Below, in pieces: positions 7,807 through 14,733 of a DNA stretch of 23,148 bases (its first letter is position 1; the number at the start of each line of letters is the position of its first letter). The notes under the pieces are model-generated. The model made no database searches. It was not told the origin of the DNA and was given only the letters and a program-made list of their open reading frames with translations. Origin of the DNA: a virus; the IMG/VR virus record IMGVR_UViG_3300030060_002567, positions 1-23,148 of that record. One strand, 5' to 3'. The translations under genes and the position numbers were made by a program.

Positions 7807-8605
7807 AATATAAACTCTTTAAATCTATTATCTCGTAATTTTCTGCTGTAAAAGATTCTTTGTTACCACCTGGTTTTAACACATATAGTTTACCACTACC
7901 TGTATCTACAAATCCATCACCAGGTCCAAAATCTTCACTATCTGTAATATCTTCTCTATCTGCTCTAATTGTTAAATCTTTTTTACCAAAGTCTGTGCCT
8001 TCTATTTTAATTAAACCTTCGTCTTTTAATACATCGTATATTGCCTCTCCTTCAGTTCCACCTGTTCCTGCATAAAAAGTTTTAAACCTATCCATTATTT
8101 TTTGTTCTGTTGAAGCTCTAGTTATATCTCCTGCACTTCTACTATATTTTTTAAATGCTGCATTTCTACCTGCAGGAGTATCTGGAAACTCTCCAGCTTG
8201 AATAGATAAATCTATCATTTTTTCTACTGCAATTTTACTCTGACCTTTTCTAGATAATTGAGATCCTAGTGCTGTTGATACAGCTGCTTGTTCTCTTTTT
8301 TTAGCTGCCGCTCTTCTAACATCATCTCTTTTTATAAAATCTGCATAACCAACAGTTAATGCATCTTTTATAGGTGCACCACTAACTAAGGCAGCACCGA
8401 TTGAACCAAGTGGTAATCTTGTTTTTGGTATGGGTGATAATTCATTAAATATGTCTTGTATTGCTTTTGATTCTAATCTTGCTCTATCTACATCAAGACC
8501 AGTAGTGCCATTAGCTAATTGTTCTCTATCAGTAAGTCCAGACATGATACCATCATTAGTGGACCCACCTCTTCTAAACATAGGTCTTTTTAAAGTTCTA
8601 GACAT
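7805..8605 (-). CDS. Hypothetical virion protein with N-terminal MFRRGG motif
   Basis: 266 aa, ATG 8605-8603, one-base overlap (TAATG) with the preceding gene. GAGGAT lies about 8 nt upstream. The N-terminus is basic and glycine-containing (LKRPMFRRGGSTNDGIMSGL, residues 5-24). I recognise this as a recurrent opening of small structural proteins in uncultured marine phages, without a known function. Residues 25-150 are mostly helical and rich in Ala, Lys, Arg and Asp. Residues 200-266 look like short beta-strands rich in Gly and Asp, ending in EIIDLKSLY. There is no TM helix and no enzyme motif. It sits between the 386-aa and 1298-aa genes, so an internal-core or scaffold-like role is plausible. 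Gene certain, function unknown. Confidence 0.8.
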   Translation of the reverse strand: MSRTLKRPMFRRGGSTNDGIMSGLTDREQLANGTTGLDVDRARLESKAIQDIFNELSPIPKTRLPLGSIGAALVSGAPIKDALTVGYADFIKRDDVRRAAAKKREQAAVSTALGSQLSRKGQSKIAVEKMIDLSIQAGEFPDTPAGRNAAFKKYSRSAGDITRASTEQKIMDRFKTFYAGTGGTEGEAIYDVLKDEGLIKIEGTDFGKKDLTIRADREDITDSEDFGPGDGFVDTGSGKLYVLKPGGNKESFTAENYEIIDLKSLY

Positions 8606-9765
8606 TAATTTGATCCTCTAAATATTCTTCCGTATATATCAGCACCCATCAATCCAAAACCTAAAGCTTGTGATAATGGACTAGCCGCTGCTGCCATTGG
8701 TGTCTCTTGTAATGTTACACCTCCAGCGCCTGGTGTTATTGATGTGATACCAGTTCCTAATAATCCTAATCTTCTTCTTGGATCATCAACAGCCATTTGT
8801 GCTGCTTGTCTCTGTGCATCAAGTATTGCTTGGTTTTGTGCTTGTTGTGCTGCACCTAATGTACCAAGACCAGATATTTGTGCTCTACTAAAGTCTTGTG
8901 CTGCTGCACCCAATCCTCTTTGTTGATTAGCTATTGCTTGTTGGTTTGCTAAATCTTGTTGTCTTCTTGCAGCTGCATTTTGAAAACCTTGTTGTAATAA
9001 ATTAGCTTGTACTGCTGCCCGATTCCTGTCACTTGCTGCATCAAACTCTGCTATTTGCACACCTTCACGGCCACCACCAAATGCACCTGGTACACCAAGT
9101 GTAGCTGCTGCTTGTTGATTTTTTCTTATCTGAGCTTGTCTGTCAAACTCTGCTAGAGTTGTGTCAATAACTTGTTGTTGGTATGGTGATTGATATGATG
9201 CAATAGATCCTGCACCTGTGCCTGCACCAGTTCCAGTCAGTGCTGTTGCTGCATCTGCAGCTGTTGTAGCTTTTGTTAAAAATGGTTGAAACGATCCAAG
9301 ACCTGTTGTTGGATCTGTTGCTTGTGTATATGCCGCTGCTTGTAATGCATCTTGCGCTGCAACTTGTGGTGCAAGTTCAGCCATACCTGCTCTGGTAATA
9401 CCAAACTGTTGTGCTTGTGCTTGTCTTGCTGCAAATTGCTCTGCAGTCTCACCAGGTTGTTGTGTTGTTGCTGTTGTAACACTTGGTAATCCAGCTTGTC
9501 TTGTAAGATCTGCTAAAAATGTTTTCTGTGCTGCCTCAATAAACTCTGGTGGTAATTGTCTTGACTCTGTTATACCGCCTGTTTGTTTTGATACTCTACC
9601 ACCATCTGCCATAAACTTAGATCTTAATCTATCAATCTCTTCATCTAATAATTCTAATTCCGACTCTGTTAAATCTTTTAATTGTTTACCAAACATTTCC
9701 ATAGCCATGTCATTCTTCTCAGACATAGGATCTAGGTAACCAGCCATTTTCATTTCTTTGTCCAT
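8605..9765 (-). CDS. Hypothetical Ala/Gln-rich virion protein with DGGRV..QTGGI motif
   Basis: 386 aa, ATG 9765-9763, one-base overlap with the 701-aa gene's stop. Residues 15-50 are acidic and helical. Residues 53-65 read ADGGRVSKQTGGI, nearly matching a motif in the upstream 701-aa protein. QQPGETAEQ near residue 100 also has a counterpart there. Residues 105-340 are extremely rich in Ala and Gln with few charged residues, suggesting long helices or coiled coils as in internal-core or filament proteins. The C-terminus ends in a hydrophobic, glycine-rich LSQALGFGLMGADIYGRIF segment that could touch membrane or protein. Composition and position (before the 266- and 1298-aa genes) suggest an ejectosome or inner-core protein comparable in role to T7 gp14/gp15. 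This is inference; I see no diagnostic homology. Confidence 0.8.
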   Translation of the reverse strand: MDKEMKMAGYLDPMSEKNDMAMEMFGKQLKDLTESELELLDEEIDRLRSKFMADGGRVSKQTGGITESRQLPPEFIEAAQKTFLADLTRQAGLPSVTTATTQQPGETAEQFAARQAQAQQFGITRAGMAELAPQVAAQDALQAAAYTQATDPTTGLGSFQPFLTKATTAADAATALTGTGAGTGAGSIASYQSPYQQQVIDTTLAEFDRQAQIRKNQQAAATLGVPGAFGGGREGVQIAEFDAASDRNRAAVQANLLQQGFQNAAARRQQDLANQQAIANQQRGLGAAAQDFSRAQISGLGTLGAAQQAQNQAILDAQRQAAQMAVDDPRRRLGLLGTGITSITPGAGGVTLQETPMAAAASPLSQALGFGLMGADIYGRIFRGSN

Positions 9766-11870
9766 TATACTACTCTTTTCTCCAATCGTTTCATGGTATC
9801 ATACATCTTTTGTGCTCCTCTTTCAATGCTACCATTACCAGCTCCTCTTACAGCATCTGCTGTAAAAACAAACTCATTTTTTGATAGCATAGCAGGCACA
9901 TCGTCTGCTTTTTCTTTGATACCTACTGGTACAAAACCACCTGTTTCTCTGTAATCTCTCTCTTTGACTCCAGCTTTATTTGTTGTCATAATACCTGTTG
10001 GCATGCCGCCTGATGCTAGACCAAATATTCTTTGTTGAAGATCTGTATCACCTGACATTTGAGTTTTATAAAAATCTATCAATGCATCATCTACTGTGGT
10101 TCTATAAGGTTTTATTCCTTCTTTACCTAATATTGATTCTAATTCACCTAATTCATTTCTTAAATTATATCCTCTTAATTGACTAGATAATTGAAGAGGA
10201 TTTCCCTGCATATTAAATTGTTCCATATATTGTGGACCATATCTAAAAAATGGATCACCCCTTCCTATACGTCCTCTACTAAAATCTGGATTTTGAAAAT
10301 TTTGACCTTGAAGATATTTATTGTCTAATGCTAATTTTATTTCATCTGGATTTAAAGTTTTTAAATAATCTAAATCAAGTCCAGTTTTAAATTGATCTAA
10401 AAAATTTCTATTTGCTTCAGTATTATCCATTTGAAAAGTAGGTTCTATATCTTTTAAAATTCTTTGTATTATTGTTTCTCTTGATGGACCCGCAACATCT
10501 GCCATTGTTGGTCTACCTATACCAGCATCAGGTGTCTGGGTTGTTTCTGCTGCTTCGGCTGTTGATGGTGTTAGTAAATCGGAAACTTTAGCTTTAACAC
10601 CTCCTTGATTAACAAAATCTAATATAGCATTACCTGTGCTTCCTGTATCTTGATCAGGGGTAAAATCATATTTTAAATCAGTACGACCTTCAGGACTAAA
10701 TCCATATCTTCCTGCACTTCCTGCTAAAGCAAAATCAACAGGGTTACTTAAAGCTAATTTAGGTAAACCTCCTGTAAATCTTCCTCCAGAAGTTGCAACA
10801 GGTAAACCATAATCTTCATATCCAATACTTCCAGTAGGTCCTTTTGTAGCTTCTAATTCTTTCATTCTATCTCCCATAGAAGGTGTTCCTATAGGATCTT
10901 GTAAACCTAAAATACCTCTGCCTAAATTTATTGCAGGTGCAGCAACATTCATTAAAGTTTCTGCTACAGGAAAACTTCTTTTTAATTTTTCTACAATTCT
11001 TTGTCTACTTGGATTAATTGACTTTTGAAACGCATCTTGTGCAGCTCTATTACGTCTTATATTTTCTGCAAGTGTATTAGCTGAACTAATACCACCAGTT
11101 TGATATCCTACTCTACCACCATCACGAATATTGTATCTATCCACAAGTGCATTTTTACCTGCTTCGTCTAGTTTCATATATTCTGGATCATTTGCATAAT
11201 AATTATCCATGTAAACTCTCATTTGTTGTCCTACGTATTCTCTTCTTCTTTCCATATATTCTGCAGTAGTCTCACCAGGTTGTTGTTCTTCAAACTCTCC
11301 TTGAAAATAACTTGCTAATAAAGAGGCACCTGCCGTAATACCACCCGCTGTTAATTGTGCTACAACTCCATCTGGTAATTTTTTAATACCTGCTCTTATT
11401 ACATCTCTTGCAGTTGATATTAAACTTGGTTTATCACCAGCTATATCTCTCATGTTTGGTCTAGTAAATGTAGGATCTGCTGCTTGCTTGTCAAACAATC
11501 TACCAATAGGTCCCTGATCAAATCCAGCTTCTGTAAATTGTTGACGACCTAAAAATGTTTCTGGAGCTTGAGCTCCACCCAACATACCTACTCCTCTACC
11601 AAATGCATAAGTTCCAATACCTTGTTTAACTGCATCACTAAGACTACCTCTTTTATCAAATCTACCTATACCTCTCATTAAAGATGCAGTGCCTGGAAAA
11701 AAAGGTGCAACTAATGGTGCAGCTTTACTTGCTACACTTGCAAGTTCATTGGGTATAAGTTTTCTAATTCTATCTTTAATACCACCAAATAAATAATTAG
11801 TTCTTGGAACAACACTAGTTATTCCTCCTTTATTACGTAACTGTCGTGGCATTTGCATTCTTGTAATCAT
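9765..11870 (-). CDS. Large virion protein with C-terminal VPAMLSKNEFVF motif
   Basis: 701 aa. ATG 11870-11868 is used because an in-frame TAA lies 12 codons upstream; a start at Met5 is possible and neither has a good SD. The N-terminus is basic and glycine-containing. Residues 75-110 and 165-190 are Gly/Ala-rich and mildly hydrophobic. QQPGETTAE lies at 196-204, and RDGGRVGYQTGGI at 249-261 is a motif shared with the 386-aa protein. The middle is Pro/Gly/Asp-rich and probably extended. The last 60 residues carry ETGGFVPVG, DDVPAMLSKNEFVFTADAV, RGAGNG and GAQKMYD. I recognise that kind of ending in many phage structural and tape-measure-like proteins of marine phages. It follows the only real gap in the late block. 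Probably a core, tail-interior or ejection protein; exact role unknown. Confidence 0.8.
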   Translation of the reverse strand: MITRMQMPRQLRNKGGITSVVPRTNYLFGGIKDRIRKLIPNELASVASKAAPLVAPFFPGTASLMRGIGRFDKRGSLSDAVKQGIGTYAFGRGVGMLGGAQAPETFLGRQQFTEAGFDQGPIGRLFDKQAADPTFTRPNMRDIAGDKPSLISTARDVIRAGIKKLPDGVVAQLTAGGITAGASLLASYFQGEFEEQQPGETTAEYMERRREYVGQQMRVYMDNYYANDPEYMKLDEAGKNALVDRYNIRDGGRVGYQTGGISSANTLAENIRRNRAAQDAFQKSINPSRQRIVEKLKRSFPVAETLMNVAAPAINLGRGILGLQDPIGTPSMGDRMKELEATKGPTGSIGYEDYGLPVATSGGRFTGGLPKLALSNPVDFALAGSAGRYGFSPEGRTDLKYDFTPDQDTGSTGNAILDFVNQGGVKAKVSDLLTPSTAEAAETTQTPDAGIGRPTMADVAGPSRETIIQRILKDIEPTFQMDNTEANRNFLDQFKTGLDLDYLKTLNPDEIKLALDNKYLQGQNFQNPDFSRGRIGRGDPFFRYGPQYMEQFNMQGNPLQLSSQLRGYNLRNELGELESILGKEGIKPYRTTVDDALIDFYKTQMSGDTDLQQRIFGLASGGMPTGIMTTNKAGVKERDYRETGGFVPVGIKEKADDVPAMLSKNEFVFTADAVRGAGNGSIERGAQKMYDTMKRLEKRVV

Positions 11871-11923
11871 ATATGTTAAATTTTATTAATTTTAAAAAGG
11901 CAGGGATTTCACCTGAATTTACA

Positions 11924-11952
11924 TTAATACTTGCTTTTTGCAAGTAAATCAA
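11924..11952 (-). promoter_or_regulatory. Possible promoter for the core-protein genes
   Basis: On the minus strand TTGATT (11952-11947) and TATTAA (11929-11924) are separated by exactly 17 nt, each with four of six consensus bases. The spacer is the hairpin described separately. Transcription would start about 50 nt upstream of the 701-aa ATG. AT-rich sequence makes such matches common, so this is weak evidence. Confidence 0.3.
11928..11946. repeat. 7-bp stem, 5-nt loop hairpin
   Basis: TACTTGC and GCAAGTA are perfect inverted copies around a TTTTT (plus strand) or AAAAA (minus strand) loop. It lies 9 nt past the stop of the 113-aa gene. No U-run follows on the minus strand, so it is not a classic terminator. 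It could be an RNA-processing or 3'-end-protecting structure, or a protein-binding dyad inside the promoter spacer. Confidence 0.55.
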
Positions 11953-11954
11953 GA

Positions 11955-12296
11955 CTATGTTGTAACTTCTCTTGGCTTAGATTGTAGGGCCGAAAGAACC
12001 ACATGTAGTCTATTTGCTGTTGCTGCAGTCACTTTTAATATTTCACTTTCTTCTAATATTAAAGGGGCTGATAATAACTCTGTTGTGCCATTAGCTGATA
12101 TGGACTTTGTCTTAAAAAGACTAAATACGTTATCACTAGTATCGGTAATAGTTACTGTTATAGTATCTGCGTTTCCAGAGTCTTCTGATACTAATATAGA
12201 TTTTACTATTGCAGTTGTAGCTGAGGGTACAGTATACAATGTTGTAGCTGACGTAGTTGTTAAATCTACTTTTTTATTTATAAATGAATTAGCCAA
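11955..12296 (-). CDS. Small beta-rich virion protein, TTG start
   Basis: 113 aa. The frame begins at TTG 12296-12294 with GGCGGAGG 9 nt upstream; no ATG or GTG lies in this frame near the N-terminus, so TTG is the natural start. It overlaps the preceding gene's stop by 8 nt. The sequence alternates polar and hydrophobic residues (TTLYTVPSATTAIVKSILVSE, residues 18-38; TITVTITDTSDNVFSLF; LILEESEILKVTAAT), which predicts a beta-sandwich. Cysteine is absent. I recall near-identical N-termini (MANSFINKK...TTLYTVPS) in marine podovirus and pelagiphage structural genes. A minor tail or decoration component is likely, role unproven. The Thr/Ser-rich, low-charge composition resembles the fibre proteins upstream. 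Confidence 0.85.
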   Translation of the reverse strand: MANSFINKKVDLTTTSATTLYTVPSATTAIVKSILVSEDSGNADTITVTITDTSDNVFSLFKTKSISANGTTELLSAPLILEESEILKVTAATANRLHVVLSALQSKPREVTT

Positions 12297-12453
12297 AGAA
12301 ATATGCCTCCGCCTCTGCTTCGTCTTTTAAATCTTGTTGATAAGTAGTGTTTAATTTTTGCACAATACTATCTACATCTCTAACAAAAGATTGTTGTAAT
12401 TGTTGATCGTAATTTTCTGCGGGTTGCGTTAATGCTTGTACTATTCTAGCCAC
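12289..12453 (-). CDS. 54-aa acidic helical protein, GTG start
   Basis: The frame starts at GTG 12453-12451 and ends at TAA 12291-12289. A strong AAAGGAG lies 9 nt upstream, inside the previous gene; there is no ATG alternative. The product starts MARIVQALTQPAENYDQQLQQ and continues through FVRDVDSIVQKLNTTYQQDLK to a very acidic EAEAEAYFFG end. It should be one or two amphipathic helices, with no TM segment. It overlaps its upstream neighbour by 8 nt (GTGGCTAG) and its downstream neighbour by 8 nt (TTGGCTAA), so the three tiny genes form a tight coupled set. Its own 3' coding sequence supplies the SD of the 113-aa gene. Perhaps a small tail or core accessory protein or chaperone; function unknown. 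Confidence 0.8.
   Translation of the reverse strand: MARIVQALTQPAENYDQQLQQSFVRDVDSIVQKLNTTYQQDLKDEAEAEAYFFG
12306..12310 (-). promoter_or_regulatory. Shine-Dalgarno GGAGG deciding a TTG start
   Basis: GGAGG (within GGCGGAGGC) lies 9 nt before TTG 12296 and inside the acidic Glu/Ala codons of the 54-aa gene. It supports TTG initiation of the 113-aa gene. Confidence 0.65.
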
Positions 12454-12577
12454 GTTTTTTAACTCCTTTAATAGTTTTTTTATTTAATGATGCATAAAAA
12501 ACTTGCTCACCACGTTTTTTACCATATTGTTTTTTCATTGAAGTCATAATCTTTTTACCTTTTTTATTTAATGGCAT
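12446..12577 (-). CDS. 43-aa highly basic protein
   Basis: ATG 12577-12575 to TAG 12448-12446. The product is Lys-rich: MPLNKKGKKIMTSMKKQYGK, then a KKRGEQVFYASLNKKTIKGV core and a KKRG end. About one third of residues are Lys or Arg, so nucleic-acid or acidic-partner binding is plausible; the acidic 54-aa protein is encoded immediately after it. I recall very similar short basic proteins at this position in pelagiphage-like genomes, uncharacterised. The start overlaps the stop of the 715-aa gene by one base (TAATG), and the end overlaps the GTG start of the next gene by 8 nt. The 3' codons contain the SD of that gene. No TM segment. Confidence 0.8.
   Translation of the reverse strand: MPLNKKGKKIMTSMKKQYGKKRGEQVFYASLNKKTIKGVKKRG
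12463..12470 (-). promoter_or_regulatory. Shine-Dalgarno TAAAGGAG deciding a GTG start
   Basis: TAAAGGAG lies 9 nt before GTG 12453, within the codons of the 43-aa gene. It is what justifies calling the 54-aa gene with a GTG start. Confidence 0.7.
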
Positions 12578-14724
12578 TATCTTCTACCGTCCGGTTGATA
12601 GTCTATTCTAAATGTACCTAGTTTCCAAAATTGACTTGTACTAGTATTTTCTATTTTTAAAGATATTTCTCTAGCTCTTGCACGTGTATCTATTTTTTGT
12701 GTGCCACTAGCTATTGTAAATGGTCCTAATGTAGAACTAGCTGCCGTGTCATTTGGAAAGTCTCTTAAATTTAATGTAACTCTTGCATCTCCTGTTTGTG
12801 CTAAAAAGTCTGGTATGACTCTTCTAATCTTCATCATAAACTCACCATCACCAGCTAAACCTTGTGAGCCAATATCAAAATTACCAGATTGTATATTTGA
12901 TGTTATAGCAGTTGTTTGACCTAACTTAACTTGATTTAATCCTGTTTCATGTTCATAGTATGTAGATGCTCCATCAGTGTTACCGTGTACATAATTAACA
13001 TCTGTATCAGCTGTCTCTGCACTAGAATCATATTCTGTTGCATGTGGTTTACCAAATACAGCAGAGTCTTGCCATGCAGTTCTAGCTAATGTACCTGTAG
13101 TCCATACTGGTCGCTCGTTGCTTGAGTCTAGATAATTGTATGCTACCATTCTATTTACTGTTCCTGAACCTGAGTTAGGATAAAACCACATTACTTCACC
13201 AAACAAATTATTTAATCCTGCATTAATATGTTGTTTAGGAATTGTATTAATATCATCGTAGACATGGTCTTCAACTAAACATGGTAATGATTCTAGTTTA
13301 CCAGTGTATCTAAAGAAACCATTTTCTGACATCCAGTATGCTGTGCCATCAACCTCAACAGCTGCGTTCTGTCCTATTAATCCACAGTTTGTACCAACTT
13401 GTTGAAATGAGAAAGTAAATGGTGGACCCACAAAACGCATAATAAATAATGCACTATCAGTCCAAATATAAATTGCATCACGCCCTCTAATCGCTCCAAC
13501 AATTTTAGATCCATCTGCAAGCCTTTGTGTACCAGCAGTGTTAGTAGCTGATGGTGTGTATGTGTTAATATCTTCTTGAGAAGAGAATCTTATAAACATA
13601 GGGTCCTGTGTGGATTTAGTTCCAATAGTTGTTTCTGTACCAAAAAATATTAAGTGACGATCTGGTGTAGAAACTAAACTAAATGCAGATGCGGTTGGTG
13701 CACCTGTTATAATAGTTGCTCTGGTATTATTAGCACCTGTTGGGTTTGAGTCCCATTCAAAACTTTCACCACCGTTAATTGTAGCAATTAATTTATTACC
13801 TAAATTATCTAGTGACCAGAGTCCTGGTGCAGTTACAACGTCTCCTGATGCTGCAGCGTTCCATGCAAAAAAGTTAGATGCATCTGTTACTGTTGCACCT
13901 GATGAATGTGAGGCAGCTGTGGTTCCTAAAGCACCCCTAGTTAATCCCGTTAAACTATTACCACTGTTACCAGTATAAGTAATTAATTCTGTTCCAATTA
14001 ATACCGTACCTGAAGATGGAAACGATGAAGAACTTGCCATACTTAAAGATGTTACACTAGTATTTATTGATGAGGATAGTGTTGATGTAAACTGGCCCCC
14101 TTGTTGCCCGCCCCATGGTCCAAGACTCCAACCTGTGGATGCGACCTCAACTGCTGGTCCTACTGGATAGTAATGTTGAACTCTAATACCACCAGATGTT
14201 GATGCACCAGATCCAGATTCATTAGATTCCATTTCTATTGTAAGCGTAGTACTTGTTGGTATAGATGTTACCATAAATTTTTTATCTGTAAAATCACCGG
14301 ATACAAAACCAGAATTGGTTATAGATGTAAAATTATCTAATAATATAATATCAAATTTATTAATATTATGGTCTGATGAAAAAGTTAAAGTTACAGTTTT
14401 AGACCCATTAGTTGTAGAAAACGCTGATGTTAATGTTGTAGTAGATTTAATTGGATGTATGTCATAAAATATACCACCAGAATATGCGTATAAAATTCTG
14501 TTTGTTCCTAAAACTGCATATTTAATACCTGATGTATTTACAAAATGATGGATAGCTGTAGCTCTACCTGTAATTTGAACAGAACCTAATTGTGACCAAC
14601 CACCAATTTTTTCAGGTGTACCATATCTAAAACGAACATTATCACCATCAACCCATTGGCTTTCACCACCTGTTGAGGTTACTTGTTTATTAAATCCTGG
14701 TGCAAATTTTACTTTTTGTAACAT
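12577..14724 (-). CDS. Tail nozzle/tail tubular-like protein (P22 gp10 / T7 gp12-type role)
   Basis: 715 aa, ATG 14724-14722, with GGTAGGA about 7 nt upstream overlapping the previous stop. The N-terminus (KFAPGFNKQVTSTGGESQWV, then DNVRFRYGTPEKIGGWSQLG) matches a pattern I know from marine-phage tail proteins where a 'lead-in' precedes a beta-propeller. Later segments repeat strand-rich units with aromatic turns (AIHHFV, AVLGTNRILYAYSGG, FFRYTGKLESLPC), fitting a propeller nozzle. Residues 92-187 and 215-282 look like inserted beta-domains; the second carries SFPSSGTVLIGTELITYTG and LTGLTRGALGTTAASHSSGA, a module seen in many phage tail proteins. The C-terminus is a strand-rich jelly-roll-like segment. 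It would close the tail below the adaptor. The family-level role is inferred from sequence style, not a detected profile. Confidence 0.75.
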   Translation of the reverse strand: MLQKVKFAPGFNKQVTSTGGESQWVDGDNVRFRYGTPEKIGGWSQLGSVQITGRATAIHHFVNTSGIKYAVLGTNRILYAYSGGIFYDIHPIKSTTTLTSAFSTTNGSKTVTLTFSSDHNINKFDIILLDNFTSITNSGFVSGDFTDKKFMVTSIPTSTTLTIEMESNESGSGASTSGGIRVQHYYPVGPAVEVASTGWSLGPWGGQQGGQFTSTLSSSINTSVTSLSMASSSSFPSSGTVLIGTELITYTGNSGNSLTGLTRGALGTTAASHSSGATVTDASNFFAWNAAASGDVVTAPGLWSLDNLGNKLIATINGGESFEWDSNPTGANNTRATIITGAPTASAFSLVSTPDRHLIFFGTETTIGTKSTQDPMFIRFSSQEDINTYTPSATNTAGTQRLADGSKIVGAIRGRDAIYIWTDSALFIMRFVGPPFTFSFQQVGTNCGLIGQNAAVEVDGTAYWMSENGFFRYTGKLESLPCLVEDHVYDDINTIPKQHINAGLNNLFGEVMWFYPNSGSGTVNRMVAYNYLDSSNERPVWTTGTLARTAWQDSAVFGKPHATEYDSSAETADTDVNYVHGNTDGASTYYEHETGLNQVKLGQTTAITSNIQSGNFDIGSQGLAGDGEFMMKIRRVIPDFLAQTGDARVTLNLRDFPNDTAASSTLGPFTIASGTQKIDTRARAREISLKIENTSTSQFWKLGTFRIDYQPDGRR

Positions 14725-14733
14725 AATTTTATC

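Larger units (their letters stand above)
11871..11954 (-). other. 84-nt intergenic gap in the late block
   Basis: This is the longest gene-free stretch between late genes and is extremely AT-rich near the 701-aa start. It holds a perfect hairpin (11928-11946) and a promoter-like pair of boxes. No open frame fits. It may split the late block into two transcription units. Confidence 0.6.

Noticed and set aside
11928-11946. Hairpin as a rho-independent terminator
   Set aside because: The stem is only 7 bp with low GC, and no T-run follows on the minus strand.
11938-12330. Plus-strand open frame of 130 codons across 113-aa and 54-aa genes
   Set aside because: The minus strand holds three coupled genes with good SD sites here; the plus frame starts in the hairpin and has no SD.
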